Shown here one piece after another: positions 48,883 to 57,717 of a stretch of DNA of 64,000 nucleotides. A program made the translations under genes and the position numbers. The stretch lies in assembly GCA_021531775.1 (NCBI GenBank), contig JAFBIU010000014.1, positions 29,015 through 93,014 of the forward strand. Reading direction: 5' to 3'. The notes below the pieces were generated by a model. The model had not been told where the DNA came from. It saw only the letters and a program-made list of their open reading frames with translations, and searched no databases. Position 1 is the first letter of the stretch, and each line of letters begins with the position of its first letter. The stretch comes from Parabacteroides distasonis (GTDB lineage Bacteria > Bacteroidota > Bacteroidia > Bacteroidales > Tannerellaceae).

Positions 48883-49748
48883 CAGACAATCCGTAAGGAA
48901 ACCGGTTTCCGATCCACGCGATTCGCATATTGGAAGGCCGGATAGCCCAGTGCCATGATGGCTTTTACCTGTCCGTCAATGCCCAACAGCTTCTCCAGTT
49001 CACCCGGTTTCTGCTGAATGGCACTCAATACGAATCCCATGTAGATTTGGCTCACTCCCAACGACTGTGCCATCAGCGAGGCATTCTGATAAGCCAGATT
49101 CGCATCTTCACTGCCGAACCGGTTGCTTTTGGGCGTATGGATGAAGAGCAGAGCCGACGCATGACGCAAAACAGGTCCCTTGCCCGCTACATGATCCGCT
49201 TTCAACTGCTTGAACATCGGTGCATAACTATACAGATCCTTCAGGAAAGGTTTCAACACACATTTGACGACGGGATGAAGCAAGAGGTTGGCAATCCGGT
49301 CAAACACACGAATGGTGAAATCGGCCACTTCCCGCATACGGGCCGGATCTGTCACCAACGTATAAGACAATAATTGCGAGTTGGTTGCAGTCGGAGCGTA
49401 ATTGGCAGCCTCGACCACCTGTTTCAATACCTCCATCGGAATAGGTTTGCCCGTCAGCGTCCGATTGGAACGACGCGCTTGCAACAAAGCCATCACCTGT
49501 TGGGCTGAAGGCATGAGCGCATAATCGATCGGATGAATCTTCTCGGTCGGAAACAGACTATGTTCCAGTGCCTGTTCCGGACAAACATCCACACAATGGC
49601 CACAACCGATACAATGTTCCGCCCGAGCCACCTGAATGGCAGCCTTGGGAGACTCCTGTTGTAAGATTCCATCCGGACAAACACGCGCACACTTGCCACA
49701 ACGGATACAACGATCCGGATGAATGAGAATAGTAGGTTTCATTTCCAT
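48882..49748 (-). CDS. Nitroreductase fused to a 2[4Fe-4S] ferredoxin domain
   Basis: The 288-residue protein begins with two CxxCxxCxxxCP clusters (CIRCGKCARVCP and CIGCGHCVDVCP, residues 18-60) and continues as an FMN nitroreductase domain with RRSNRTLTGKPIP near 94. The ferredoxin part can feed electrons to the flavin. The natural substrate is unknown; quinones and nitro compounds are typical of the family. Confidence 0.93.
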   Translation of the reverse strand: MEMKPTILIHPDRCIRCGKCARVCPDGILQQESPKAAIQVARAEHCIGCGHCVDVCPEQALEHSLFPTEKIHPIDYALMPSAQQVMALLQARRSNRTLTGKPIPMEVLKQVVEAANYAPTATNSQLLSYTLVTDPARMREVADFTIRVFDRIANLLLHPVVKCVLKPFLKDLYSYAPMFKQLKADHVAGKGPVLRHASALLFIHTPKSNRFGSEDANLAYQNASLMAQSLGVSQIYMGFVLSAIQQKPGELEKLLGIDGQVKAIMALGYPAFQYANRVDRKPVSLRIV

Positions 49749-49770
49749 AACGCTACATCTATAAATGCCA

Positions 49771-49802
49771 AACCGTCTGCCTCCAGGTAGAAGCAGACGG
49801 TT
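49771..49802 (-). terminator. Terminator of the arginine decarboxylase gene
   Basis: AACCGTCTGC pairs perfectly with GCAGACGGTT. It lies just after the minus-strand stop at 49835 and before the nitroreductase ATG. Confidence 0.65.
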
Positions 49803-49834
49803 TCAACATGCATTATCAATCGTTAAATCTCAAT

Positions 49835-50398
49835 TTACTTCTCAATGACCGGCTGCAAGAAGTCAATGAAACACAAAGCAGCCAAGGCAGTTCCGTAACG
49901 TTTCTCGATGGTGATACCTTCCGTAATGAAGTTCAACTCGCCCAAGAAATACTGACTGTACGTCTTCTGATGCAGATCATTGATGACACGGATCAAACGA
50001 GACTCCAACTCCTCGATACGGTAACGGCCACTGACTTCGCAAACCAGTCCACCTACCTTCTCGTCAAAATTCTCGTCTTTGTACATCCAAGCATAAACTA
50101 CACCAGCAGATACAAACTCATCCTGATAACCATGTGAAACAGCCATGATCGTCTTCATTTCCGATCCAAATGGAGGCAAATCAATTTCGTCCATGGTAAC
50201 CAAATGAGCCGTTGCCGGAATCACTGAAGAATAAGTCATGATGTTAAAGTCCGAAATACCGGCATCAAACAGTGCCATGTGATACGATCCGGCATGTTTT
50301 TCCAGATCAGATTCACCACTACCTTTTGTGATAAAAAAGGTGTTCGGAATCAAGTTTCCAACTTTCATGGAAGCATGTTGCAAATCACAATTTACCAT
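49835..50398 (-). CDS. pdaD: Pyruvoyl-dependent arginine decarboxylase
   Basis: The 187-residue proenzyme has the self-cleavage site Ser57-Ser58 in MTYSSVIPAT, whose second Ser becomes the pyruvoyl group. The glycine-rich GSGESDLEKHAGS and GALA-like C-terminal residues fit the family. It makes agmatine for polyamine synthesis. ATGs at 50398 and 50368 (before KVGNLIPN) are both possible starts. This archaeal-type enzyme replaces the PLP SpeA form in some bacteria. Confidence 0.9.
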   Translation of the reverse strand: MVNCDLQHASMKVGNLIPNTFFITKGSGESDLEKHAGSYHMALFDAGISDFNIMTYSSVIPATAHLVTMDEIDLPPFGSEMKTIMAVSHGYQDEFVSAGVVYAWMYKDENFDEKVGGLVCEVSGRYRIEELESRLIRVINDLHQKTYSQYFLGELNFITEGITIEKRYGTALAALCFIDFLQPVIEK

Positions 50399-50441
50399 CT
50401 ACAAATGTTGTTTTAACGGATTAATATTACTTTTCAGCGTG

Positions 50442-50468
50442 CAAAAGTAAAAACTTTTGGCATACAAA
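50442..50468 (-). promoter_or_regulatory. Candidate promoter of pdaD
   Basis: Minus-strand TACTTTTG (50449-50442) with TTTG at 50468-50465; the 15-base spacer is short. Confidence 0.45.
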
Positions 50469-50524
50469 CTTGCATATTACCCCGAAAAAAACGATCCACT
50501 AGTTAAAAAATAAATTTTATGCAC

Positions 50525-50532
50525 TATCTTTG
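50525..50532 (+). promoter_or_regulatory. -7 box abutting the YgiQ start codon
   Basis: TATCTTTG ends 5 bases before the ATG at 50538, so transcription would start at or beside the start codon. Confidence 0.6.
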
Positions 50533-50537
50533 TCCGT

Positions 50538-52349
50538 ATGGAAACAGGATATAGAGTTGATGCTTGGTTGCCCACAACCAAAAAAGAGGTCGAGGCTCGC
50601 GGTTGGGACTATTTGGACGTGATCCTCTTCTCGGGTGATGCGTACGTCGATCACCCTTCTTTCGGAGCCGCTGTCATCGGTCGCACATTGGAAGCATTAG
50701 GGCTGCGTGTGGCCATTGTTCCTCAGCCCGACTGGCACGGAGACTATCGTGATTTCAAGAAATTAGGGACTCCCCGGCTCTTTTTCGGCGTTTCGGCCGG
50801 AGCGATGGATTCGATGATCAACCACTACACAGCCAACAAACGGTTGCGAAGTGATGATGCTTACACCCCAGACCGACGACCTCACATGCGTCCCGACTAT
50901 CCCAGCATTGTCTATACGAAAATCCTGAAAGAGCTCTATCCGGACACTCCTGTCGTTCTCGGAGGCATTGAGGCTTCGCTCCGCCGGGTGACGCACTACG
51001 ACTATTGGCAAGACAAACTCCTGCCCAGCATTTTGGTGAGCAGTGGAGCCGACCTCTTGATTTATGGGATGGGTGAACAGCCGATTCGGGAGATTGTCCA
51101 CCGGCTGCAACAGGGCGAAGCGTTTCAGACCTTGCTGGATGTTCGTCAGACAGCTTATTTGGCTTCCCATCCGACTCCACAGCCCGACGACGTGGTGCTT
51201 TTCGCCCACGAAGAGTGCTTGAAAGACAAACTCAAACAGGCCAAGAACTTTCGCCACATCGAAGAGGAATCCAACAAACAACAGGCAGCCCGCATCCGGC
51301 AACGGGTTGGCCAGCAAGAGGTTGTCGTCAATCCTCCCTTCCCGCCCATGACCGAAGCAGAGATTGACGCCTCGTTCGACTTGCCCTACACCCGTCTGCC
51401 CCATCCCAAATACAAAGGGAAGGTGATTCCGGCATTCGAAATGATCCAATATTCCGTCAACATCCATCGCGGCTGTTTCGGTGGTTGTGCCTTCTGCACG
51501 ATCTCAGCCCATCAAGGCAAATTCATCGCTTCCCGTAGCCAAGCCTCCATCTTGCGCGAAGTGAAGCAGGTCACTCAAATGCCCGGCTTCAAAGGCTATC
51601 TGAGCGATTTGGGCGGTCCGTCGGCCAATATGTATCGTATGCAAGGAAAAGACAGGTCGATCTGTGCCCATTGCAAGAAACCCTCTTGCATTTCGCCAGC
51701 CGTCTGTCCCAATCTGAATGCCGACCATACCCCCCTGCTGGAACTGTACAAAGCCGTGGATCAGTTGCCCGGTATCAAGCGTTCGTTCATCGGCAGCGGG
51801 GTCCGTTACGACCTATTGTTGCACGAGTATAAGGATCCGCACTTGAAACAGGCGGCTCAGACCTATACGGAGGAGCTGATTGCCCGACACGTTTCCGGCC
51901 GCTTGAAAGTCGCACCGGAACATACGCAAGACAACGTGTTGCAGATGATGCGCAAGCCCACCTTCAAACTGTTTGAGAAGTTCAAACGGATTTTCGACCA
52001 GATCAATCAGAAGCATGGATTGAAGCAACAGCTCATCCCCTATTTCATCTCCAGCCATCCCGGTTGCCGCGATTGCGACATGGCCGAATTGGCTATTCAG
52101 ACCAAACGGCTCCATTTCCAGCTGGAACAGGTGCAGGATTTCACACCGACACCGATGACCTTGGCCACAGAGATGTATTATACAGGTTATCATCCCTACA
52201 CCTTGGAGAAGGTCTATACGGCCCGAAGCAAGGAACAAAAACTGGCGCAACGGCAATTCTTCTTCTGGTATAAGCCGGAATTTCGTCGGCAAATCCAACA
52301 AGTGTTGCTGAAAATGGGACGAAGAGACCTCTGGGAACGGCTAAAATAG
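50538..52349 (+). CDS. YgiQ-family radical SAM protein
   Basis: The 603-residue protein starts with the YgiQ_N region (YLDVILFSGDAYVDHPSFGAAVIGR). The radical SAM Cys triad is in RGCFGGCAFCTI near 312-323, and further Cys pairs follow (CAHCKKPSC). E. coli YgiQ aligns across this start, as I recall its N-terminus. The function is unknown, but the family is often linked to RNA or cofactor modification. It may be translated from a leaderless mRNA. Confidence 0.92.
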   Translation: METGYRVDAWLPTTKKEVEARGWDYLDVILFSGDAYVDHPSFGAAVIGRTLEALGLRVAIVPQPDWHGDYRDFKKLGTPRLFFGVSAGAMDSMINHYTANKRLRSDDAYTPDRRPHMRPDYPSIVYTKILKELYPDTPVVLGGIEASLRRVTHYDYWQDKLLPSILVSSGADLLIYGMGEQPIREIVHRLQQGEAFQTLLDVRQTAYLASHPTPQPDDVVLFAHEECLKDKLKQAKNFRHIEEESNKQQAARIRQRVGQQEVVVNPPFPPMTEAEIDASFDLPYTRLPHPKYKGKVIPAFEMIQYSVNIHRGCFGGCAFCTISAHQGKFIASRSQASILREVKQVTQMPGFKGYLSDLGGPSANMYRMQGKDRSICAHCKKPSCISPAVCPNLNADHTPLLELYKAVDQLPGIKRSFIGSGVRYDLLLHEYKDPHLKQAAQTYTEELIARHVSGRLKVAPEHTQDNVLQMMRKPTFKLFEKFKRIFDQINQKHGLKQQLIPYFISSHPGCRDCDMAELAIQTKRLHFQLEQVQDFTPTPMTLATEMYYTGYHPYTLEKVYTARSKEQKLAQRQFFFWYKPEFRRQIQQVLLKMGRRDLWERLK

Positions 52350-52415
52350 CTCTTAGTTTCATTTTTCCCCCAATAGTGTCACAAAATGGCCTTGTTGGAA
52401 AATATGTTTTATAAC

Positions 52416-52423
52416 TACTTTTG
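52416..52423 (+). promoter_or_regulatory. -7 box of the nuclease gene
   Basis: TACTTTTG with TTG near 52392-52394 and a spacer of about 21 bases. The leader would be about 23 bases. Confidence 0.5.
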
Positions 52424-52451
52424 CAACGAATTTCAGTGAATAGAATAGATA

Positions 52452-53531
52452 ATGGTAAGAAAAGGAACAAAGACAAGCAAAACAAAAGGTAAGAAAAAGA
52501 CTGGCAAACTATCCTTCTCAGCCTGGTTGACACGATTGACCATCGGTTCAACCGTCTCGTTGGTACTCTTTATCGGCCTCTTGTTTGCCTATTCATACGG
52601 TTACCCCTTATTGGAACAGCACGGAAAGCAAGCAGGTTCGACCACTGAACAGTCCGTCACTGAGCCCAGACAAAGCAAAGCCAAGCAGCAGGCTGTTGCC
52701 CAAAAGCAGACAGCCGCCAAGCAACCTGCCGCAACGGCTCAGCGGGAAAACAGCACGGCCAAGCAGCAAACAACAGCTTCCAAACAGCCATCGGCTACTT
52801 CCCAACAGCAAGCAGCCACTGCCAAGCCGTTGGCCAAACCGGAGGGTGTGGAACTGCCGAAGTTGAACCACAAAGCGACGGAACAGGTCATTCGTCACGA
52901 AGGGTACACCGTTTCCTACAACTCGGACTATCGGTTGCCCAACTGGGTTGCCTATGAACTCACCGGTCAGGAGGCCAAGAGCAACCAGGCACAACGATCC
53001 AACAAGTTCGTACCCGATCCGGATGTGAAAGGAGCCTCGGCTGGCAACGAGGACTACACCCGCACCGGTTACGACCGCGGACACATGGCTCCAGCCGGAG
53101 ATATGAAATGGTCACTCAAAGCCATGCGTGAATCGTTCTATCTAAGCAACATCTGCCCGCAAGCACCAGGTCTGAACCGGGGCAGATGGAACGACCTGGA
53201 AGAGCAATGTCGCCTTTGGGCCAAGGAGAATGGGGTACTTTGGATTGCGACTGGTCCCCTTCTCGAAAAGGATTTGGAACGGATGGGTAAAAATCAGGTA
53301 GCCATTCCGAAAACATTTTACAAAGTTATTTGTACTATTATTAATAATGAATACAAAGGCATCGGTTTTCTGTTTGAGAACCGCGATTACGACGGCACTC
53401 CGTTGGAGACACTGGCCGTTTCGATCGATCAGGTGGAAAAGGTCACCGGAATTGACTTTTTCCCCGCTTTGCCAGACAGTATTGAACAAGCGATGGAGAG
53501 TCGTGTCGATGCTTCTGTATGGTCATTCTGA
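52452..53531 (+). CDS. Membrane-anchored DNA/RNA non-specific endonuclease (NUC1-like)
   Basis: The 359-residue protein has a basic N-terminus, one TM segment (about 26-50), a Lys/Gln/Ala/Thr-rich spacer (about 60-130) and a nuclease domain. The active-site motif DRGHMAP has the general base His211, and NxxxQxxxxN-like residues appear in YLSNICPQAPGLNRGRWND. This family needs Mg2+ and cuts DNA and RNA. The domain probably sits in the periplasm, tethered by the spacer. Confidence 0.9.
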   Translation: MVRKGTKTSKTKGKKKTGKLSFSAWLTRLTIGSTVSLVLFIGLLFAYSYGYPLLEQHGKQAGSTTEQSVTEPRQSKAKQQAVAQKQTAAKQPAATAQRENSTAKQQTTASKQPSATSQQQAATAKPLAKPEGVELPKLNHKATEQVIRHEGYTVSYNSDYRLPNWVAYELTGQEAKSNQAQRSNKFVPDPDVKGASAGNEDYTRTGYDRGHMAPAGDMKWSLKAMRESFYLSNICPQAPGLNRGRWNDLEEQCRLWAKENGVLWIATGPLLEKDLERMGKNQVAIPKTFYKVICTIINNEYKGIGFLFENRDYDGTPLETLAVSIDQVEKVTGIDFFPALPDSIEQAMESRVDASVWSF

Positions 53532-53575
53532 CTTAACCTGTTTTTTGGATAAACAAATTATAAATATATACACTT

Positions 53576-54631
53576 ATGAGAGGAAAATGGATTCCCTTCG
53601 TCATGGCAACGGCTCTGTTCGTTGCCTGTAGTCAACCGGCCGAAAAGGAACGGCTTCCGCGACCGGTGAAATTGACCCAAGTTGCCTCATTGAATGAGGT
53701 GGAAAAATCATTCAGTGGAGTTGTGTCAGCCGATCAGTTCAGCGACTTGGCTTTCAAGATGTCAGGTCCGTTGATTGCGTTGCGTGTGGAAGAGGGCCAG
53801 CGCGTTCGTCGTGGCCAGATCGTGGCTGAAATCGACCCGTTAGACTGTCAGTTGGAATACGAAGCCAAACGCTCCATGTTCCAGACTGCCGAAGCCCAGT
53901 TGCAACGTGCCAAACGTCTGCTGGAGAAACAGGCTATTTCGCGTCAAGAGTTCGAGACCACCGAAGCCTCCTACTCCAATGCCAAGGCCTCTTTCGAATA
54001 TGCGAAGAACCAGTTGGAACAGACCAAACTGCGAGCTCCGTTCGACGGATTCATCCAGAAAAAGTATGTCGAGAACTACCAGAAAGTACAGGCTGGCCAA
54101 GGCATTGTCTGCCTGATCAATCCGGAAAAACTGCAGGTTCAGTTCACCATGCCCGAATCCAACATGGTCTATTACAACAGTCCCCACAGCCTCTATGTAG
54201 AGTTCGACAACTACAAAGGGATGCTGTTCAAGGCTAAATTGAAAGAGTATGTCGAGGCTTCGCCAGACGGTTCTGGGGTTCCCGTCTTTCTCTATTTGGA
54301 CGATGAGCGATTCAACCTCGACACCTACAAGGTAGCTGTCGGTTTCGCTTGCCGGATCATCCTGAAAGTCAATGACACCCACAGCCAGTTCGGAGAAGCA
54401 GTGACGGTTCCCTTGTCAGCCGTTGTCAGCAGTGAGACCGACCAGCAACGTTTCGTATTTGTCTATGACCCGACCTCGCAAGCCGTCAAACAGCGGACCA
54501 TCGAAGGCGAAGTGCTGATCAACCAAGACCAACTCATCGTCACCGGCGGACTGAAAGCGGGCGAACAGATTGTAGTGGCCGGAGCCACCCGTCTCATCGA
54601 CGGACAAGTAGTAAGAGTGTTAACAGATTAA
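53576..54631 (+). CDS. RND efflux periplasmic adaptor (membrane fusion protein)
   Basis: The 351-residue lipoprotein (lipobox LFVACS near 15-20) has a biotinyl-lipoyl-like half motif (LRVEEGQRVRRGQIVAEID), an alpha-helical hairpin (about 90-150), and beta-barrel domains. It links the inner-membrane pump and outer-membrane channel encoded next. First gene of the efflux operon. Confidence 0.93.
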   Translation: MRGKWIPFVMATALFVACSQPAEKERLPRPVKLTQVASLNEVEKSFSGVVSADQFSDLAFKMSGPLIALRVEEGQRVRRGQIVAEIDPLDCQLEYEAKRSMFQTAEAQLQRAKRLLEKQAISRQEFETTEASYSNAKASFEYAKNQLEQTKLRAPFDGFIQKKYVENYQKVQAGQGIVCLINPEKLQVQFTMPESNMVYYNSPHSLYVEFDNYKGMLFKAKLKEYVEASPDGSGVPVFLYLDDERFNLDTYKVAVGFACRIILKVNDTHSQFGEAVTVPLSAVVSSETDQQRFVFVYDPTSQAVKQRTIEGEVLINQDQLIVTGGLKAGEQIVVAGATRLIDGQVVRVLTD

Positions 54632-54644
54632 GCAGACGAACGCT

Positions 54645-57600
54645 ATGAATATTCCTAAATATTCCCTTGAGAACCAGAAAGTCATCTATTTCTTTCTGGC
54701 CATCATGCTCATCGGAGGTGTCCTCTCCTTCTTCAAGTTGCCGAAGAAAGAGGATTCGCCCTTCGTCATCAAGCAGGCGGTGCTGGTGACCCAGTATCCC
54801 GGAGCCACGCCCTACGAAGTGGAGAAGCTGGTGACCGAACCGATCGAGCGCGAGATTCAGTCCATGTCGGATGTGTTGCAGATCAAGTCGGAGTCCTACT
54901 TCGGCATGTCGAAAATCAGCATCGAATTGCAGCCGACACTCGATCCGGACTGGATGCCTGTCAAATGGGACGAGTTGCGTCGGAAAGTGGCCAACATCCA
55001 GCCCAAGTTACCCTCCGGAGCCTCCAACATCAGTGTGAGTGACGACTTCGGCGATGTATTCGGTATCTATTATGCGTTAGTGGCCGACGAAGGCTTCACC
55101 TTCAACGACATGCGCGACTGGGCACAGAAGATCAAGACCGAGCTCTCCCCGATCCGAGGTGTGCAGAAGGTCTATCTGTTTGCCGAGCAGACCCAGGTCA
55201 TCAACGTCAACATCTCCGTTCCCAAACTGGCCAGCTTGGGCATCGACCCGAACACCATCCAGCAAGTCATGCAGATGCAGAACCTGCTGGTCAACACCGG
55301 TTCCATCAACACCGGTCAGTATCAGCTCTACGTACGGGCCGAAGGAACCTACAACAGTATCGAAGACATCCGCAACCAGCTGATTGTCACGAAAAGTGGA
55401 GCGGAAGTACGACTGGGCGACATTGCCACTATCGAGCGAGGCTACCTCGATCCGCCTTCCAATCTGATGCGGGTCGATGGCAAACGGGCCATCGGTATTG
55501 GTGTGGCTACCGGAGCGAAAGACGATGTGGTAGCCGTGGGTAATGCCGTTGCGGAACACCTGGAGGAGATGGAGAAACTCTTCCCCATCGGTATGGAACT
55601 GAAGAGTATCTATCCGGAAAACAAGATTGCCGACGAAGCCAACAACGGTTTCATCCTGAACCTGATCGAATCCCTCTTGATCGTGATCGTGATCATCTTC
55701 CTGGTGATGGGTTCACGGGCCGGAATGTTGGTGGGCAGTTCGCTGCTCTTCTCGGTCGGAGGAACCCTGCTGATCATGCTGCTCTGGGGTGTCGGACTGA
55801 ACCGTACCTCATTGGCAGCCTTCATCATTGCGATGGGTATGTTGGTCGATAACGCCATTGTGGTGACGGACAATGCCCAGATCGGTATCCAGCGCGGACT
55901 GAAACGTCGCCAGGCGTTGATCGAAGGCGCACTCAAACCGCAATGGGCCCTGTTAGGTGCCACCTTCATTGCCGTCTGCTCCTTCCTGCCGATGTATTTG
56001 GCACCCGCTTCGGTTGCTGAAATCGTGAAGCCGCTCTTCATCGTCCTGGCTGTTTCGTTGGGCTTGAGCTGGATCCTGGCCTTGACACAGACCACCACGT
56101 TCGGCAATTTCATCTTGAAAGAGGCCACACCGGGTACAGCCAAGGATCCGTACGACAAACCGATCTATCACAAGTTTGAACGGCTGATCGGAACGTTGAT
56201 CAAGCGTCGTTACCTGACACTGACCTCCGTCTTTGCGACCCTGGTACTGGCCTTCGTCGTGATGTCCATCATGCCGCAGAGCTTCTTCCCCATCATGAAC
56301 AAGCCCTATTTCCGGGCCGACCTGATCTTCCCCGAAGGCTATAGCATCCGGGATGTCGAAGAGAAGGTGAAGCAGATCGAGGCGGACTATCTGGAACAGA
56401 ACGACAAGATCAAGTCCTTCTCCATCACGCTGGGAGCCTCTCCCGTCCGGTACTACCTGGCCAGTTCGTCTGTGGGTCCGAAGGCCAATTTCTCCAACGT
56501 CCTGATCGAGACACACGATCCGAAAGACGCCAAGGAGGAGGAGAACAAGTTCTACGAATACATGGTGAACCATTATCCGGACATTCTGACCCGTTCGGCT
56601 CTCTTCGCCCTCTCGCCCGTACCCGATGCGGCCATCGAGATCGGCTTCATCGGAGACAATGTCGATACGTTGGTCCACCTGGTGGAACAGGCCAAACAGA
56701 TTGCCCGCCGTCATGCTGACGTGATGGAGGTCCGAGGCAGTTGGGGCAACAAGGTGCCCGTCTGGAAACCGCTCTACTCGCAGGAGAAGGGGTTGCGTCT
56801 GGGCATTACGCGCCAGCAAATGGCCTACTCGTTGCGTGCCGCCACCAATGGAGTGCCGTTAGGCGAATACCGCGAGGGAGACGTTTTCATGCCGATTCTG
56901 CTGAAAGATGCGGACAAGGACTCGATCAACCTGAACGACCTCAAGACGTTGCCGGTGTATAGTGCCAAGGGACGTTCCGTCAAGGTAGAACAGGTGACAG
57001 ACGATTTCTCGCTCGACTATTCCTACAGTGTGGTTCGTCGTTACAACCGCCAGCGTTACATGATGATGCAGTGCGAGCCGCAACGAGGGGCAAACACCAT
57101 GGCTGCTTTCCAGGCATTGCTGAAAGACATCCGGGAGAACGTTACAGTGCCCGAGGGTTACAAGCTGACCTATTTCGGTGAACAGGCAGAGCAGGACAAG
57201 GGTAACAGTGCTATTGCGAAGAACATTCCGCTCATGTTCGGACTGATCTATTTCACGTTGCTGCTGCTCTTCCCGAAGTATTACCGCAAGCCGGTGCTGA
57301 TCATGGCCATGTTGCCGCTGATCTTCATCGGTGTGGTGCTGGGTCTGCTCGTCTTCGGCAAGTCGTTGGACTTCTTCGCCACGTTGGGTCTGCTGGGCTT
57401 GATCGGCATGAACATCAAGAATGCCATTGTGCTGGTGGATGAGATCGGCTTGCAGATCGAGAATGGACTGGCTCCTGTCAAGGCTGTGATCGAGGCAACC
57501 AAGACACGTATTGTTCCGGTGACAATGGCTTCCGGAACCACCATCTTGGGTATGTTGCCGCTGTTGGCCGATGCGATGTTTGCCGGAATGGCTGCGACGA

Positions 57601-57689
57601 TCATGGGTGGACTTTTCGTCTCGACCATCCTGACCATCTTCGTGCTTCCGGTGACCTACTGTATTTTCTTTAAGATCAAATCTGAATAA
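54645..57689 (+). CDS. RND-family inner-membrane efflux pump
   Basis: The 1014-residue HAE1/AcrB-like transporter has 12 TM segments, two large periplasmic loops, and the TM4 motif GMLVDNAIVVTDNAQ. AcrB has two adjacent Asp at this place (VDDA); here the second is Asn. TM10 KNAIVLVDE keeps the conserved Lys. It exports substrates with proton motive force through the adaptor and TolC-like partner. The substrate is unknown. Confidence 0.95.
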   Translation: MNIPKYSLENQKVIYFFLAIMLIGGVLSFFKLPKKEDSPFVIKQAVLVTQYPGATPYEVEKLVTEPIEREIQSMSDVLQIKSESYFGMSKISIELQPTLDPDWMPVKWDELRRKVANIQPKLPSGASNISVSDDFGDVFGIYYALVADEGFTFNDMRDWAQKIKTELSPIRGVQKVYLFAEQTQVINVNISVPKLASLGIDPNTIQQVMQMQNLLVNTGSINTGQYQLYVRAEGTYNSIEDIRNQLIVTKSGAEVRLGDIATIERGYLDPPSNLMRVDGKRAIGIGVATGAKDDVVAVGNAVAEHLEEMEKLFPIGMELKSIYPENKIADEANNGFILNLIESLLIVIVIIFLVMGSRAGMLVGSSLLFSVGGTLLIMLLWGVGLNRTSLAAFIIAMGMLVDNAIVVTDNAQIGIQRGLKRRQALIEGALKPQWALLGATFIAVCSFLPMYLAPASVAEIVKPLFIVLAVSLGLSWILALTQTTTFGNFILKEATPGTAKDPYDKPIYHKFERLIGTLIKRRYLTLTSVFATLVLAFVVMSIMPQSFFPIMNKPYFRADLIFPEGYSIRDVEEKVKQIEADYLEQNDKIKSFSITLGASPVRYYLASSSVGPKANFSNVLIETHDPKDAKEEENKFYEYMVNHYPDILTRSALFALSPVPDAAIEIGFIGDNVDTLVHLVEQAKQIARRHADVMEVRGSWGNKVPVWKPLYSQEKGLRLGITRQQMAYSLRAATNGVPLGEYREGDVFMPILLKDADKDSINLNDLKTLPVYSAKGRSVKVEQVTDDFSLDYSYSVVRRYNRQRYMMMQCEPQRGANTMAAFQALLKDIRENVTVPEGYKLTYFGEQAEQDKGNSAIAKNIPLMFGLIYFTLLLLFPKYYRKPVLIMAMLPLIFIGVVLGLLVFGKSLDFFATLGLLGLIGMNIKNAIVLVDEIGLQIENGLAPVKAVIEATKTRIVPVTMASGTTILGMLPLLADAMFAGMAATIMGGLFVSTILTIFVLPVTYCIFFKIKSE

Positions 57690-57717
57690 TTTTTTTCGAA
57701 CTAATCGAATAAGGCGT

